Shown here: positions 8,516 to 17,087 of the stretch, piece after piece
Layout: each line of letters opens with the position of its first letter
Numbering within the stretch: the first letter of the stretch is position 1
Origin: Lancefieldella sp. Marseille-Q7238
GTDB lineage: Bacteria; Actinomycetota; Coriobacteriia; Coriobacteriales; Atopobiaceae
Direction: 5' to 3'
Length of the DNA: 64,000 nucleotides
Assembly: GCF_949152215.1 (NCBI RefSeq)
Contig: NZ_OX424407.1
Location: 1,182,530 to 1,246,529, forward strand
The notes under the pieces: generated by a model
Databases searched by the model: none
What the model was told of the DNA's origin: nothing
The model's input: the letters and a program-made list of their open reading frames with translations, nothing else
Program-made: the position numbers and the translations under genes

Positions 8516-9214
8516 ATGGAAAAGCACAAGCTGAGAAGCCCATTTTTTGTCATCAATCCAAAGTCGTATTTGTATGGAGAAAAGCTTCGCAATCTTGCTG
8601 TTAAAGCGGATGAACTTTGCGAGAAGTACGATTTTGATTGTCTGTTCACGGCGCAGCTGATTGATTTAGCCTGGGTCGCGGAGCATTGCAAGCACCTTAT
8701 TCCGTGCGCTCAAAATATGGAAAGCCTCAAGCCTGGTCGTGGCATGGGACATATCTTGCCTGAGGCGCTTGCGGCGGCGGGAGTAAAGGCTACATTTTTG
8801 AACCATGCCGAGAATCCCATGACCGTTCATGAGCTGGCTGCAACCATAGCCCGCGCTGATGAAGTTGGAATTCTGACCTGTGTGTGCGCTGATTCCGTTG
8901 AAGAGGCGAAGGCTATTGCGGAGCTTCATCCGGATATTATGACCTGCGAACTTACAAGTCTTATTGGAACCGGTCAGATTGCCAGCGAGGATTATATGCG
9001 CGCTTCAACGGAGGCTGTCAAGGCTATTTCTCCCGCTACTAAAGTGCTTCAAGCGGCAGGCATCAGCTCCGGCGAAAACGTCTATGACGCTATCAAATAT
9101 GGTGCCGATGCGACCGGAGGCACCTCGGGCATTGTCGCGGCGGATGACCCATTTGCGACGCTTGACGAAATGTTTGAAGCGCTTGATCGAGCGCGTACTG
9201 ATTTTGCACAGTAA
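8516..9214 (+). CDS. Triose-phosphate isomerase-like enzyme
   Basis: TIM-barrel isomerase, 232 residues, shorter than canonical bacterial TpiA and closer to archaeal-type TIM. All four catalytic landmarks are visible: Asn14 and Lys16 in FVINPKSY, His97 in FLNHAENP, and Glu145 in CELTSLIGTG (equivalent to YEP.ELIGTG). The C-terminal GISSGENV and GADATGGTSGIV are the phosphate-binding loops. As it sits beside a GntR regulator, an operator and PTS genes rather than a glycolytic cluster, it may be a specialised triose or tetrulose phosphate isomerase like those of erythritol pathways. That is inference; ordinary TpiA activity is also possible. Confidence 0.8.
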   Translation: MEKHKLRSPFFVINPKSYLYGEKLRNLAVKADELCEKYDFDCLFTAQLIDLAWVAEHCKHLIPCAQNMESLKPGRGMGHILPEALAAAGVKATFLNHAENPMTVHELAATIARADEVGILTCVCADSVEEAKAIAELHPDIMTCELTSLIGTGQIASEDYMRASTEAVKAISPATKVLQAAGISSGENVYDAIKYGADATGGTSGIVAADDPFATLDEMFEALDRARTDFAQ

Positions 9215-9245
9215 ATACAGCAAGAAAAGATTGGAGAAGAGACGT

Positions 9246-9767
9246 ATGGCTGTCTATCAAGATACGGTTACGGTATCAACCGCGGCGGGTCGTCCCGATT
9301 TTATCGATATCAAACAGCAAGTAATTGACATCATTGCTGCGTCAGGAATCTCAAATGGCATCGTAACGTGTCAAACGACACATACTACCTGTTCAGTCAT
9401 TTTTGAGGAGTATGTTCACGATACAAATTGGCAGGGCCAGGAGTTTCTTCAGGGAGATCTGATTCGTTTTGTTGACAAGATGATTCCTCGTGAGGTTGAA
9501 GAGAATCGTGAATACCGGTATCCAGGACCAAAACACGTTCAATTTCTTGTGGATTACCATGATGAACATCCTGAGTTTCCGGGAGAGGCAAATACCATTT
9601 TGAATGGTGACGCGCACCTGAGAGCTTCTCTTTTTGGCAGCAGTCAAACGTTTGTAGTTACTGACGGCATGCCTGCAACCGGGGAATTTGGTCATATTTA
9701 TCTGGTTGACTGGGATCAGAATAGAGAGCGTAATCGCAAAGTCAAAGTTTGCGTGATTGGCGAGTAG
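9246..9767 (+). CDS. YjbQ-family protein (UPF0047)
   Basis: 173-residue cytosolic protein of the YjbQ/UPF0047 family, whose members have weak thiamine-phosphate synthase activity; the true role is unsettled. Hallmarks are CQTTHTTCSVIFEE (about residues 40-53) and GDAHLRASLFGSSQTF near 120-135, holding the conserved metal-type His residues. ATG 9246 has GGAGAAGAG upstream. It is about 30 residues longer than the usual 140, mainly in the central loop. It is 31 bp after the TIM-like gene and clearly co-transcribed; YjbQ genes recur beside sugar-phosphate isomerases, hinting at carbohydrate metabolism. A hairpin terminator follows at 9801. Confidence 0.83.
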   Translation: MAVYQDTVTVSTAAGRPDFIDIKQQVIDIIAASGISNGIVTCQTTHTTCSVIFEEYVHDTNWQGQEFLQGDLIRFVDKMIPREVEENREYRYPGPKHVQFLVDYHDEHPEFPGEANTILNGDAHLRASLFGSSQTFVVTDGMPATGEFGHIYLVDWDQNRERNRKVKVCVIGE

Positions 9768-9800
9768 TCTTTAAAAGGACAGAAGCAGTCGTTCATAGAA

Positions 9801-9830
9801 AAGCCACTGAATATATATCCAGTGGCTTTA
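9801..9830 (+). terminator. Hairpin terminator after yjbQ-like gene
   Basis: A 9-bp stem, AAGCCACTG with CAGTGGCTT, around an AT-rich loop, 33 bp after the stop codon. It ends the isomerase/YjbQ transcript. Confidence 0.7.
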
Positions 9831-9965
9831 CCTGAAAATTATAAGATAATCTATTTTGTATATCGTTTAAATGTCTGCACGGGAAGAATTTTGCAAGTAA
9901 GTGTCGAGAACTCTTCATAGCCGAACTTATTTTAGCAATGCAATTTGTTTTTTATTTTAAGCTTT

Positions 9966-10000
9966 AATCATGGTCATCTATAGTGTAGATGACCATGATT
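9966..10000 (-). terminator. Hairpin terminator of the epimerase gene
   Basis: Perfect 15-bp stem (AATCATGGTCATCTA and its complement) with a 5-nt loop, just past the stop codon of the minus-strand epimerase. An A-rich run on the plus side reads as T-rich on the minus strand after it. Confidence 0.75.
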
Positions 10001-10005
10001 GCTAG

Positions 10006-10686
10006 TCAGCCTTGAGAAATGGCTTTAAGATGCATAAACTCTCTATACGTTTCTGAAATCGCTATTCCTAAATTAGCATTTCTATCAAAAAGTCCTCGTC
10101 CTAGAACCAAAGCATCGGCACCTGCATTAAAGAGGTGTTCAAAATTCGATTGATTGCACCCCCCATCAACAGTAATCATGTAGCCAGAAGAGGATGCTTC
10201 TCTGTAAGATTTTGCATTGGCAATTTTTTGAAACGTCCCTTGTACAAAATCTTGTCCACTAAAACCAGGATCGACAGATAATAGAATTAACTGATCAAGT
10301 ATATCGGAGTACTGCTGTATTTCATCTACAGATTGAGAGGGATTAAGAAATACCCCTACCTTAGCCTTATGGGTATGTATAAGCTTACTAAAGCGATGTA
10401 TTGATCGCCCAACAATATCTGAGGGCATCGTGATGATATCGGCACCACATCGCAAGCAGTAATCTATCAAATCTTCTTCTAAGTTGTCTACATAAAGATG
10501 AGCTTCTATAGGTTTATCTGTTACTTTTCTAATTTCCTTAATAACTTGGGGAGAAAGACACATATTTTTAACATAATGCCAGTCAATGATGTCGACATGG
10601 TAAAAGTCAGTATAGGTATCCAACTGTCTGATATCATCTTCCACGTGAAGTAAACCCATGTTCATGAGGGAAGGTGCGATCTTCAT
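10006..10686 (-). CDS. Ribulose/allulose-phosphate 3-epimerase family protein
   Basis: TIM-barrel epimerase of the Rpe/AlsE family, 226 residues, acting on a ketopentose or ketohexose phosphate. MKIAPSLMNMG begins the first strand, YHVDIIDWHYV carries the first catalytic/metal Asp, EAHLYVDN the metal His, and LLSVDPGFSGQDF the second catalytic Asp with the mobile loop; VDGG near the end binds phosphate. The loop after DIIDWHYVKN matches AlsE (D-allulose-6-phosphate 3-epimerase) better than housekeeping Rpe, where DVMDG.FVPN is usual. The start codon at 10684-10686 follows AAAGGAGGTAG; the longer upstream frame lacks such a site. It is divergent from the membrane gene at 10792. Local DNA is AT-rich. 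Confidence 0.85.
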   Translation of the reverse strand: MKIAPSLMNMGLLHVEDDIRQLDTYTDFYHVDIIDWHYVKNMCLSPQVIKEIRKVTDKPIEAHLYVDNLEEDLIDYCLRCGADIITMPSDIVGRSIHRFSKLIHTHKAKVGVFLNPSQSVDEIQQYSDILDQLILLSVDPGFSGQDFVQGTFQKIANAKSYREASSSGYMITVDGGCNQSNFEHLFNAGADALVLGRGLFDRNANLGIAISETYREFMHLKAISQG

Positions 10687-10791
10687 ATATTGACTACCTC
10701 CTTTAAGTTGAATATGTTTATCTATACAATTATAACTATAGCTATTGAATGTGAATGGTCTACAAGAAAAATCAATTGGACGGGGAATGGT

Positions 10792-11241
10792 ATGTGTAAG
10801 AGTGCTAAGAAGAGAACAAGAATGAATAAAAGTATAAAACAGCAGGATGACTTTACATTGCGCAGTAGCGATTATGTTCAAAACAATACAAGGAAAAACC
10901 TATCCCAGGGGGCGACATATATTGCCATAACCATCCTAGTTCTCTTTGTACTTCTCTATGTGTTTCCTGTGGGATTGAAATTTAACATTTCAGCATTTCT
11001 TCAAGGAGAGAAACAACTCGGAATCATGAGACTTATCCTTGGAATTGTGCTCCTTGTTGTTTTATGTATGAGCCTAGGCAGAATCGTAGATGCAAATACG
11101 CTTGACGGAGAGACTTTTTTTATGGGTATGAAAAATGCATTGCTCAGTGGGCAGATCTTAAGAAACCTCCTTTCAATCATGATATTAACCATTGGCGGAA
11201 TAGCTCTTATTGCGTGGGGGATTACGGGTATCATTTCATAA
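10792..11241 (+). CDS. Small membrane protein of the PTS island, unknown function
   Basis: I do not recognise this protein. It has about 149 residues: a basic, hydrophilic N-terminus (1-40) and three predicted transmembrane helices (about 42-60, 81-95 and 125-146), with no obvious catalytic motif. ATG 10792 has GACGGGGA upstream; ATG 10822 is a possible shorter start. It lies between a divergent epimerase and the second GntR regulator, 51 bp before the latter's start, so the two are probably one transcript. Two other unassigned membrane proteins sit inside the PTS loci (17088 and 22731), although this one shares no clear sequence with them. Confidence 0.6.
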   Translation: MCKSAKKRTRMNKSIKQQDDFTLRSSDYVQNNTRKNLSQGATYIAITILVLFVLLYVFPVGLKFNISAFLQGEKQLGIMRLILGIVLLVVLCMSLGRIVDANTLDGETFFMGMKNALLSGQILRNLLSIMILTIGGIALIAWGITGIIS

Positions 11242-11292
11242 GTATTGAGGAGTCCTTGCGTAAGTAAGAAAAAAGTCTTTTCGGAGGTACCG

Positions 11293-12033
11293 GTGACACA
11301 ACAGCTTTATAAAGAAGAATCTAAACCTTTACATATGCAGGTGTCAGACTTTATCCGCGAAAAGATATATTCAAAAGAGTGGGGCGTAAATACAAAGATT
11401 CCATCTGAGTACAGCTTAGTAAAGGAACTTGGAGTTAGCAGGGGAACTGTTCAAAAGGGTATTAGAGCTTTAGCTGGAGAGGGACTTCTGGTTCAAATTC
11501 GCGGGAAGGGAACTTTTATTACTGAACCAAGTTTATATCATCCTGCAGGGGGCAACCTTCTTTCATTTGCTGAATCTTTAAGAATGCAGGGGATATCTTT
11601 CGTCACGAAAGTCGTAAACAAAGAGATCATAGAAGCAGATGAACTTACAAGTGAAAAGCTTCAAATACCTCTTGGATCGTCAACTCTTTTTTTAAGAAGA
11701 CTCCGTCTGGTTAATGATGAACCAGCGTTGCTTATGGAAAGCAAAATGAGTTTACTAACGTGTCCGAAACTCGATACATATGATTTTACAAAGGCAACTT
11801 TGTTTAGCGCAATCGAAGAAACATCAAAGAGAAGAATCGGGTTTGCTAAGCAATGGCATGGAGCGCGTGTTGCGGGAAGTGAAAGAGGAGCGTTACTATG
11901 TTGCGATGAAGCCTCTCCTGTGTTGAATATTGATCAGATATGTTATTTAGAGAATAATGTCCCTGCTGAATGGGGGAATATCTGGCTTCCCGCGAATCGA
12001 TATGTTCTAAGTTCTGTTTTGCAGAGAGCGTAA
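11293..12033 (+). CDS. GntR-family regulator with UTRA domain (second paralogue)
   Basis: HutC-type regulator of about 246 residues. I choose GTG 11293 because GGAGG at 11284-11288 fits it; the TTG further upstream has no ribosome site. The winged HTH includes SEYSLVKELGVSRGTVQKGI and ends IRGKGTFI; the UTRA domain follows. It resembles the regulator at 7584 along its length (shared HPAGG..LSFAESLRMQG, FLRRLR and the VAGSERG effector-pocket region). Being directly upstream of the mannose-type PTS with a 24-bp palindrome between them, it most likely controls that operon. Confidence 0.9.
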   Translation: MTQQLYKEESKPLHMQVSDFIREKIYSKEWGVNTKIPSEYSLVKELGVSRGTVQKGIRALAGEGLLVQIRGKGTFITEPSLYHPAGGNLLSFAESLRMQGISFVTKVVNKEIIEADELTSEKLQIPLGSSTLFLRRLRLVNDEPALLMESKMSLLTCPKLDTYDFTKATLFSAIEETSKRRIGFAKQWHGARVAGSERGALLCCDEASPVLNIDQICYLENNVPAEWGNIWLPANRYVLSSVLQRA

Positions 12034-12341
12034 TAGCTGATACAGACTGAGATTATATAAAACAAAATGGGTATTATAAGTTGTACTTCTTTTTATATAC
12101 AATTGTATCTGCTTTATAAAAAAGTGTAGTATAGGCGAACCCTTAGCTAGATTAAAAATACTAATCAATTAATAATGGAAAAAAATCAGTTCTGCTTTCA
12201 TTAATTCCTGTTAAAAGTGCTAGTTTTTACTAGTAATACCGTTCACGGTAAAATTTATCCGTTTGCGGAATCTATAAGTTGACTAGATATTTCTATCTAT
12301 CTTTTTAGATATTATGATGAAAAAGAGAGAGGAGTTGACTT
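12034..12341. other. AT-rich regulatory intergenic region before the mannose-type PTS
   Basis: 308 bp with no credible gene. It contains the operator-like palindrome at 12080-12103 and long A/T tracts suitable for promoters. A GAGAGGAG ribosome site leads into the GTG start of the IIA gene. Confidence 0.6.
12080..12103. promoter_or_regulatory. 24-bp operator-like palindrome, copy 2
   Basis: GTTGTAC and ATATACAAT ends in the same 24-bp register as copies 1 and 3. It is slightly degenerate at both outer bases. It lies about 240 bp before the mannose-type PTS operon and just after the GntR paralogue's stop codon. Confidence 0.5.
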
Positions 12342-12770
12342 GTGATTGGCATAGTAATAATAGGTCATGCTGATTTTTCGAAAGGAATGAGAAGCGCCAT
12401 AGAGTTATTGGCGGGAAATTCTCCTCAATTAGAAACACTTGGCCTCTATCCAGGAGATAATCCACTGGAATTCAAAAATAAAGCGATTGTGGCAATTGAT
12501 TCGGTAAACATGGGCGATGGAGTTCTCGTTCTTATTGATTTATTCGGTGGAACACCATGCAATACAGTTGCTCAACTTCTTGAATCGAAGGATATTTATG
12601 CCGTTGCTGGTATTAATTTGCCTCTAGCAATACAGGCGGTCTTTGCTAGAGATGAAATGAGCATTGAGGAACTAGCTAGGAACATTTTAGAAACAGGTAG
12701 GACCTCACTGATTGATGTTCGAACTCACTATCAAATGATTTCAGAGAATAGCGAAGAAGAGAATTTTTAG
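12342..12770 (+). CDS. Mannose-family PTS component IIA
   Basis: Cytosolic phosphocarrier that takes phosphate from HPr. MIGIVIIGHADFSKG contains the phosphorylated His9, and DGVLVLIDLFGGTPCN (about residues 58-73) is the conserved core of the mannose/levan IIA fold. 142 residues, the normal length for a free-standing IIA. GTG start after AGAGGAG. First gene of a IIA-IIB-IIC-IID operon. Local codons are AT-rich, suggesting acquisition relative to the surrounding housekeeping genes. Confidence 0.93.
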   Translation: MIGIVIIGHADFSKGMRSAIELLAGNSPQLETLGLYPGDNPLEFKNKAIVAIDSVNMGDGVLVLIDLFGGTPCNTVAQLLESKDIYAVAGINLPLAIQAVFARDEMSIEELARNILETGRTSLIDVRTHYQMISENSEEENF

Positions 12771-12781
12771 GAGGCCGTAGA

Positions 12782-13276
12782 ATGGACGTAAAGGGAATGG
12801 AAAGTATCGTCCTTACTCGCGTGGACGACAGACTGGTTCATGGACAGGTGATGACCTCTTGGTCGAAGGCCACCAATGCGAATAAGTTCATGGTTATCGA
12901 CGATGAAGTTGCTGCAAACGATTTAATGAAAACTGTATTGAAGGGCGTCATTCCTGGCAATATAAAGCTTGGCATCTTTACCATAGCTAAAGCTGCTGAC
13001 CGTCTTACAAAAGGTTTTAAGCCAGATGACCGGGTTATTATTCTGGTTAAGACGCCAATTACGATTCTCAAGCTACAAAAAATGGGAATTAGCTTCAAGC
13101 ACTTAAACATAGGTGGTATTGGTACTCGTTCTGATCGTGAGACTCTTTGGAGAAATATTGCTGTTACTGCGGATGAAAAAAATGCAATTAAGGAGTTAAT
13201 TTCAGAGGGAACTGAAGTGTTTATACAAATTACCGCGGATGACTCAAAAGTTGATGTAGCAAAGCTGATTGTCTAG
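12782..13276 (+). CDS. Mannose-family PTS component IIB
   Basis: Cytosolic phosphotransferase passing phosphate from IIA to the incoming sugar. The motif TRVDDRLVHGQV places the active His at residue 20. The remainder matches levan/sorbose-type IIB (VIILVKTPITILKLQKMG, LNIGGIGTRSDRE). 164 residues. AGGAGG precedes ATG 12782; a second ATG at 12797 would put the His at the more usual position 15 but has a ribosome site too close to be used. Substrate specificity cannot be assigned. Confidence 0.93.
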   Translation: MDVKGMESIVLTRVDDRLVHGQVMTSWSKATNANKFMVIDDEVAANDLMKTVLKGVIPGNIKLGIFTIAKAADRLTKGFKPDDRVIILVKTPITILKLQKMGISFKHLNIGGIGTRSDRETLWRNIAVTADEKNAIKELISEGTEVFIQITADDSKVDVAKLIV

Positions 13277-13294
13277 TTGATTGGAGGAAGAACA

Positions 13295-14146
13295 ATGCAA
13301 ATTACGTTATTACAGGCTTTTTTGATTGGAGTGATTTATTACTTCGGCTTTGTGGGGACGCCATGGTTCCTTCTTCTAGGCGGAATCTCTATTGTTCAAA
13401 AGCCTTTGGTTGCGGGTGTATTGGTGGGGATAATTCTCGGCAATCCAGTTCAGGGAGCTATTGTAGGCGCGGCCGTTCAGATGCCCTTTATTGCATACAT
13501 TTTTGCAGGAGGTGCGCAACCAAATGATCCTGGACTTGCGGGAACCTTAGGTGTTGCCTTGGCTCTTGCTGCCAATCTTGATCCTGAATCTGCGGTAGCC
13601 ATTTCTGTTCCAATTGCACTAATCGGAACAATCATCAATGTTGTGAGAATGACCCTTGATGTAACATTCGTTCATATGATTGATGCCGCTGCAGCTCGAG
13701 GAAACATGAAACAAGCTGTGTTTTTACACATAGTGCCACCACAGATTCTTTGTTTTGTTCTTTGCGTAGTTCCTGTTACCCTTGGATGTTATTACGGTGT
13801 TGGTGCTGTTTCTAATATCATCAATATTATGCAAGGAAGACCTCTATATACATTGCAGGTTATAGGAGGGGTTCTGCCGGCGCTTGGTATCGCTATGAAC
13901 CTTCGTACTTTAGATCGTCCAGGCACACTTATTTGGTTCATTTTTGGATTCATATTGAGCGCGTATCTTGGATTGGGCGCAATGCCTATTGCAATCATTG
14001 GCTTTGTCATTGCATTCTTTTATGTTCAGCTTGAAATGAAGGCAGAGGAAGGTAAGGTTGTTCCTGTGCTTTCATCCTCAGGTAGAGCTGTTTCACCGGC
14101 CACATCAGACATTGCTTCCGATGATTCTGATGACGATTTCGAGTAA
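13295..14146 (+). CDS. Mannose-family PTS component IIC
   Basis: Membrane channel subunit of the mannose/sorbose-type PTS, about 283 residues, multi-spanning. The N-terminus MQITLLQAFLIGVIYYFG and the segment GNPVQGAIVGAAVQMPFIAY are characteristic of ManY/SorA-like IIC proteins. I start at ATG 13295, which has GGAGGAAGA directly upstream. The C-terminal tail ends in an acidic stretch (DIASDDSDDDFE) in the cytoplasm. It acts as a complex with IID. Confidence 0.93.
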   Translation: MQITLLQAFLIGVIYYFGFVGTPWFLLLGGISIVQKPLVAGVLVGIILGNPVQGAIVGAAVQMPFIAYIFAGGAQPNDPGLAGTLGVALALAANLDPESAVAISVPIALIGTIINVVRMTLDVTFVHMIDAAAARGNMKQAVFLHIVPPQILCFVLCVVPVTLGCYYGVGAVSNIINIMQGRPLYTLQVIGGVLPALGIAMNLRTLDRPGTLIWFIFGFILSAYLGLGAMPIAIIGFVIAFFYVQLEMKAEEGKVVPVLSSSGRAVSPATSDIASDDSDDDFE

Positions 14147-14160
14147 AGGAAGCGATAGTT

Positions 14161-15027
14161 ATGACTAAAAATGGCGATACAAAAGCTACTGTTACGGTAA
14201 ATAGAAAGCACTTAACAAAAAAAGACGCGACCCTTGCATGGTTCAAGTGGATTGCCCTGTCGAATTGTAATTATAACTATGAGCGTTTGATGGCTTCTGC
14301 TCTGCTGTCTTCTTTTTCGCATATTCCCGAGAAGCTTTATCCCGGTGATAAGCAGAAGAAAATTGAATTTATGCAGAGGCAGATGGAATTTTATAATACT
14401 GAACCTCATTTTGGGTGCATTATCAATGGTCTTGCCCTTTCGATGGAAGAGGAAATGGCAGATAATTCGGCTGTTACACCAGAAGCTATTACTGCAGTTA
14501 AGACTGGATTGATGGGGCCTTTTGCAGGCATTGGAGATACTCTTTGGCAGGGGACTTTAACACCGATACTCTTGGCAATATGTATGCCACTTGCCAGTTC
14601 GGGTAATCCAATGGCTGCACTGCTGTATGCGGTTCTAATGTATGCAGTTATGGTGCCTATATCCCACTTTATGTTCTTTACCGGTTATAACCAAGGTAAA
14701 GAAGGCGTTGAAAATATGATGGCTTCGGGATCCATGAAAAGACTCATTGCTACCGCTTCAACCATGGGAGCAATTGTCCTCGGCTGTCTTGCGAATCAAT
14801 ATGTGTCTCTGACTTCCTATCTTTCTATTCCGGTAGGAGAAGGGGCTATTGATTTGCAGGCAACTCTCGACTCAATTCTAAAGGGAGGCGTTCCTTTAGC
14901 AATTACTATCTTAAGCTGGTACTTACTCAAAAAGAGAAATGTCAATTCAACCATTGTCCTTTTAATTTTGGTGGCAATTGGCATTCTACTTGGTGCTACC
15001 GGCCTGTTTGGTGGAGTTGCTTCGTAA
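14161..15027 (+). CDS. Mannose-family PTS component IID
   Basis: Partner of IIC in the sugar-translocating complex, 288 residues. The N-terminal cytoplasmic part has the family-typical FYNTEPHFGCIINGLALSME, followed by GLMGPFAGIGDTLWQGTLTP, which is diagnostic for IID. Transmembrane helices then run to the C-terminus. ATG start after AAGGAAGCG. A strong hairpin terminator follows at 15058, closing the operon. Confidence 0.94.
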   Translation: MTKNGDTKATVTVNRKHLTKKDATLAWFKWIALSNCNYNYERLMASALLSSFSHIPEKLYPGDKQKKIEFMQRQMEFYNTEPHFGCIINGLALSMEEEMADNSAVTPEAITAVKTGLMGPFAGIGDTLWQGTLTPILLAICMPLASSGNPMAALLYAVLMYAVMVPISHFMFFTGYNQGKEGVENMMASGSMKRLIATASTMGAIVLGCLANQYVSLTSYLSIPVGEGAIDLQATLDSILKGGVPLAITILSWYLLKKRNVNSTIVLLILVAIGILLGATGLFGGVAS

Positions 15028-15057
15028 GATTAAATTTGTAGAGTGGATTCTTTTTTC

Positions 15058-15091
15058 AAGTGGTTCTTTTAAAAGAGGACCACTTTTTCTC
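15058..15091 (+). terminator. Terminator of the mannose-type PTS operon
   Basis: Stem AAGTGGTTCTTTT / AAAAGAGGACCACTT followed by TTTTT, 31 bp after the IID stop codon. Confidence 0.85.
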
Positions 15092-15193
15092 AATCAATCT
15101 ATGAAACAGAGGTGGTTTGCAATACTATGTGAGAAGAGAGAATAACAGCTCGCGTTAACTTGGCATACCTGTTAAACAGCTCGAAAGGAGAAC

Positions 15194-15481
15194 ATGATGA
15201 AAGAAATCGTAATTGCTTGTGGATCAGGCATCGCAACCTCTACTGCTGTCGCGGCGAAAATTGCTGAGCTCTTAGACTCGAATGGTTTCAATGGTCAATA
15301 TCACCTACAACAGTGCTCTATCGCAGAGGCTGTCGGTAAGTCAAAAAACGCTGATCTAGTTATCGCGACTACCGCTAAGCCTGATGGAATTGAGTGCCCC
15401 TTCATTTCAGGCATCGCCTTTTTGACGGGAATGGGTAAGGCGGCAGTCGAACAGCAAATCATTGATTTCATGAAAGAGTAA
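15194..15481 (+). CDS. gatB: Galactitol-type PTS component IIB
   Basis: Cytosolic IIB of about 95 residues. IVIACGSGIATSTAVA contains the phosphorylated Cys9 and the following phosphate loop, the signature of GatB-like proteins. AAAGGAGAAC precedes ATG 15194. The IIC partner follows 103 bp downstream, but the IIA partner is 3.3 kb away at 18812, beyond a membrane protein gene and an oppositely oriented aldolase gene. The substrate is probably a hexitol or related ketose; galactitol itself is a family-level guess. Confidence 0.9.
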   Translation: MMKEIVIACGSGIATSTAVAAKIAELLDSNGFNGQYHLQQCSIAEAVGKSKNADLVIATTAKPDGIECPFISGIAFLTGMGKAAVEQQIIDFMKE

Positions 15482-15584
15482 GTCAACAGCACATTCTTAA
15501 GACGGTACTTTTTCGCGTGGTACTAGTTTTGAAGAAAGTACATGGAAGTTTTTCTCGGCTATTCCTACGAAAGGAGCATACCTC

Positions 15585-16997
15585 ATGGATTTCATTGTTG
15601 GATTCTTTGGAGGTCTTTCAAGCCTTGGAGTTTCGGTTGTCATGCCTATTGTGCTGACAATTATTGGTGTTTTATTTGGAGCGGGCTTTGGAAAAAGTCT
15701 TAAAGCTGGTCTTACCGTAGGTATTGGCTTTATCGGCCTCAACCTGGTAATTAACCAACTTATGGGTACTGACCTTGCCGGCGCTGTAACGGCGATGGTT
15801 ACACGTTTTGGTTTAGGGCTTTCTGTCTTGGATGTTGGTTGGCCAGCAGCCTCTGCAATTGCTATGGGATCAATTGTAGGAACAATCATTATCCCGCTTG
15901 GGCTTGTGGTTAATATCGTCATGCTTTTGACCAATACCACTCAAACTGCGGACGTGGATATATGGAACTACTGGCACTTTGCTTTTACCGGCGCTCTTGT
16001 CGCTATTGTTACTAATAACGTCATGTTGGGTATTTGCGCTGCAATCATCAATGAAGTCATTGTTTTGATTATTGGTGATGTGACTGCTCCGCTCGTAGAG
16101 AAGTCACTTGGTCTTCCGGGAGTTTCTATTCCTCACGGGTTCTCTGGAGCTTATGTTCCTATTGCGTTTGCCGTTGATTGGATTTTGGATAAAATCCCCG
16201 GAGTCAAAGATATCAATATTGATATCCGCGGCCTGCAGAAAAAGTTCGGCGTTTTTGGTGATCCGGTTCTTCTCGGATCAATTATTGGCTTGATCATAGG
16301 CATCCTTGCCGGCTATGGTTTTCTTCCTCAAAAGGGCGTCGACGGGACAACTACTCCCGGGTTTTTAGCGATTGCAGTTTCCATGGGCGCTGTTATGGTG
16401 CTGATTCCGCGAATGGCGGCTCTGTTAATGGAAGGCCTTCTCCCTATTTCTGACGCCGCTTCAGCCTTCATACAAAAGCATTTTTCACATCGCGGCAGAA
16501 TTTATATTGGCCTTGACTCAGCAGTTGGCACGGGCCATCCTGTGACGCTGACGCTCGCTCTTATTTTGGTGCCGGTCGCTGTTTTTCTGGCCGTCATTCT
16601 TCCCGGCAATAAGGTCGTGCCACTCGCCGACCTTGCCTGCATCCCCTATATGCTGGTTCTTGTCACCCCAATCGTTCATGAGAATGGCTTCAGGGGTCTC
16701 ATTGTTGGTATTGTTGTTTTGGCTGTTGGTTTTTACATTGCGACTGATCTTTCACCTCTCATTACAACTGCTGCGGCAAATGTCAGCTTTGATATGAATG
16801 GCGCCGCGGCAATTTCATCAATTTGCGATGGCGCGAACCCGCTTAGCTGGCTTATTGTTCGTCTTGGTACTTTTGGCGCATTTGCAGGTATGATTATTCT
16901 TGCGGCAGGCGTAGTCGCTTTAGCGATTTGGAACCGTAGTAGGATTCTCAAGCAAGCCGCTGAGCTTCACGAAACATCCGATGCGAAAACAGCATAG
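15585..16997 (+). CDS. gatC: Galactitol-type PTS component IIC
   Basis: Multi-spanning membrane permease, 470 residues, matching the GatC/SgcC family length. Recognisable segments include GLTVGIGFIGLNLVINQLMG near the N-terminus, the KFGVFGDPVLLGSIIGLIIG loop and helix, and ITTAAANVSF near the C-terminus. ATG start after GAAAGGAG. A hairpin at 17036 follows the stop codon, yet the next gene in the same direction begins only 90 bp downstream, so partial read-through is possible. Confidence 0.92.
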   Translation: MDFIVGFFGGLSSLGVSVVMPIVLTIIGVLFGAGFGKSLKAGLTVGIGFIGLNLVINQLMGTDLAGAVTAMVTRFGLGLSVLDVGWPAASAIAMGSIVGTIIIPLGLVVNIVMLLTNTTQTADVDIWNYWHFAFTGALVAIVTNNVMLGICAAIINEVIVLIIGDVTAPLVEKSLGLPGVSIPHGFSGAYVPIAFAVDWILDKIPGVKDINIDIRGLQKKFGVFGDPVLLGSIIGLIIGILAGYGFLPQKGVDGTTTPGFLAIAVSMGAVMVLIPRMAALLMEGLLPISDAASAFIQKHFSHRGRIYIGLDSAVGTGHPVTLTLALILVPVAVFLAVILPGNKVVPLADLACIPYMLVLVTPIVHENGFRGLIVGIVVLAVGFYIATDLSPLITTAAANVSFDMNGAAAISSICDGANPLSWLIVRLGTFGAFAGMIILAAGVVALAIWNRSRILKQAAELHETSDAKTA

Positions 16998-17035
16998 GAT
17001 TTTGGGCCGTTTGGGCTGTATTTGAAGTTAAGACA

Positions 17036-17071
17036 AATGGGCTCTGCGTAGTGTGATATGCGGAGCCCATT
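17036..17071 (+). terminator. Hairpin after gatC-like gene
   Basis: AATGGGCTC pairs with GAGCCCATT (stem extended by GC pairs) around a TGCGTAGTGTGATATGCG loop region. No long T-run follows, so it may attenuate rather than end transcription. Confidence 0.6.
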
Positions 17072-17087
17072 ATCTACTGGGAGGCTT

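Noticed and set aside
10687-10881. N-terminal extension of the minus-strand epimerase
   Set aside because: The 65 extra codons run through the divergent promoter region, while a perfect AAAGGAGG site fits the internal ATG at 10686.
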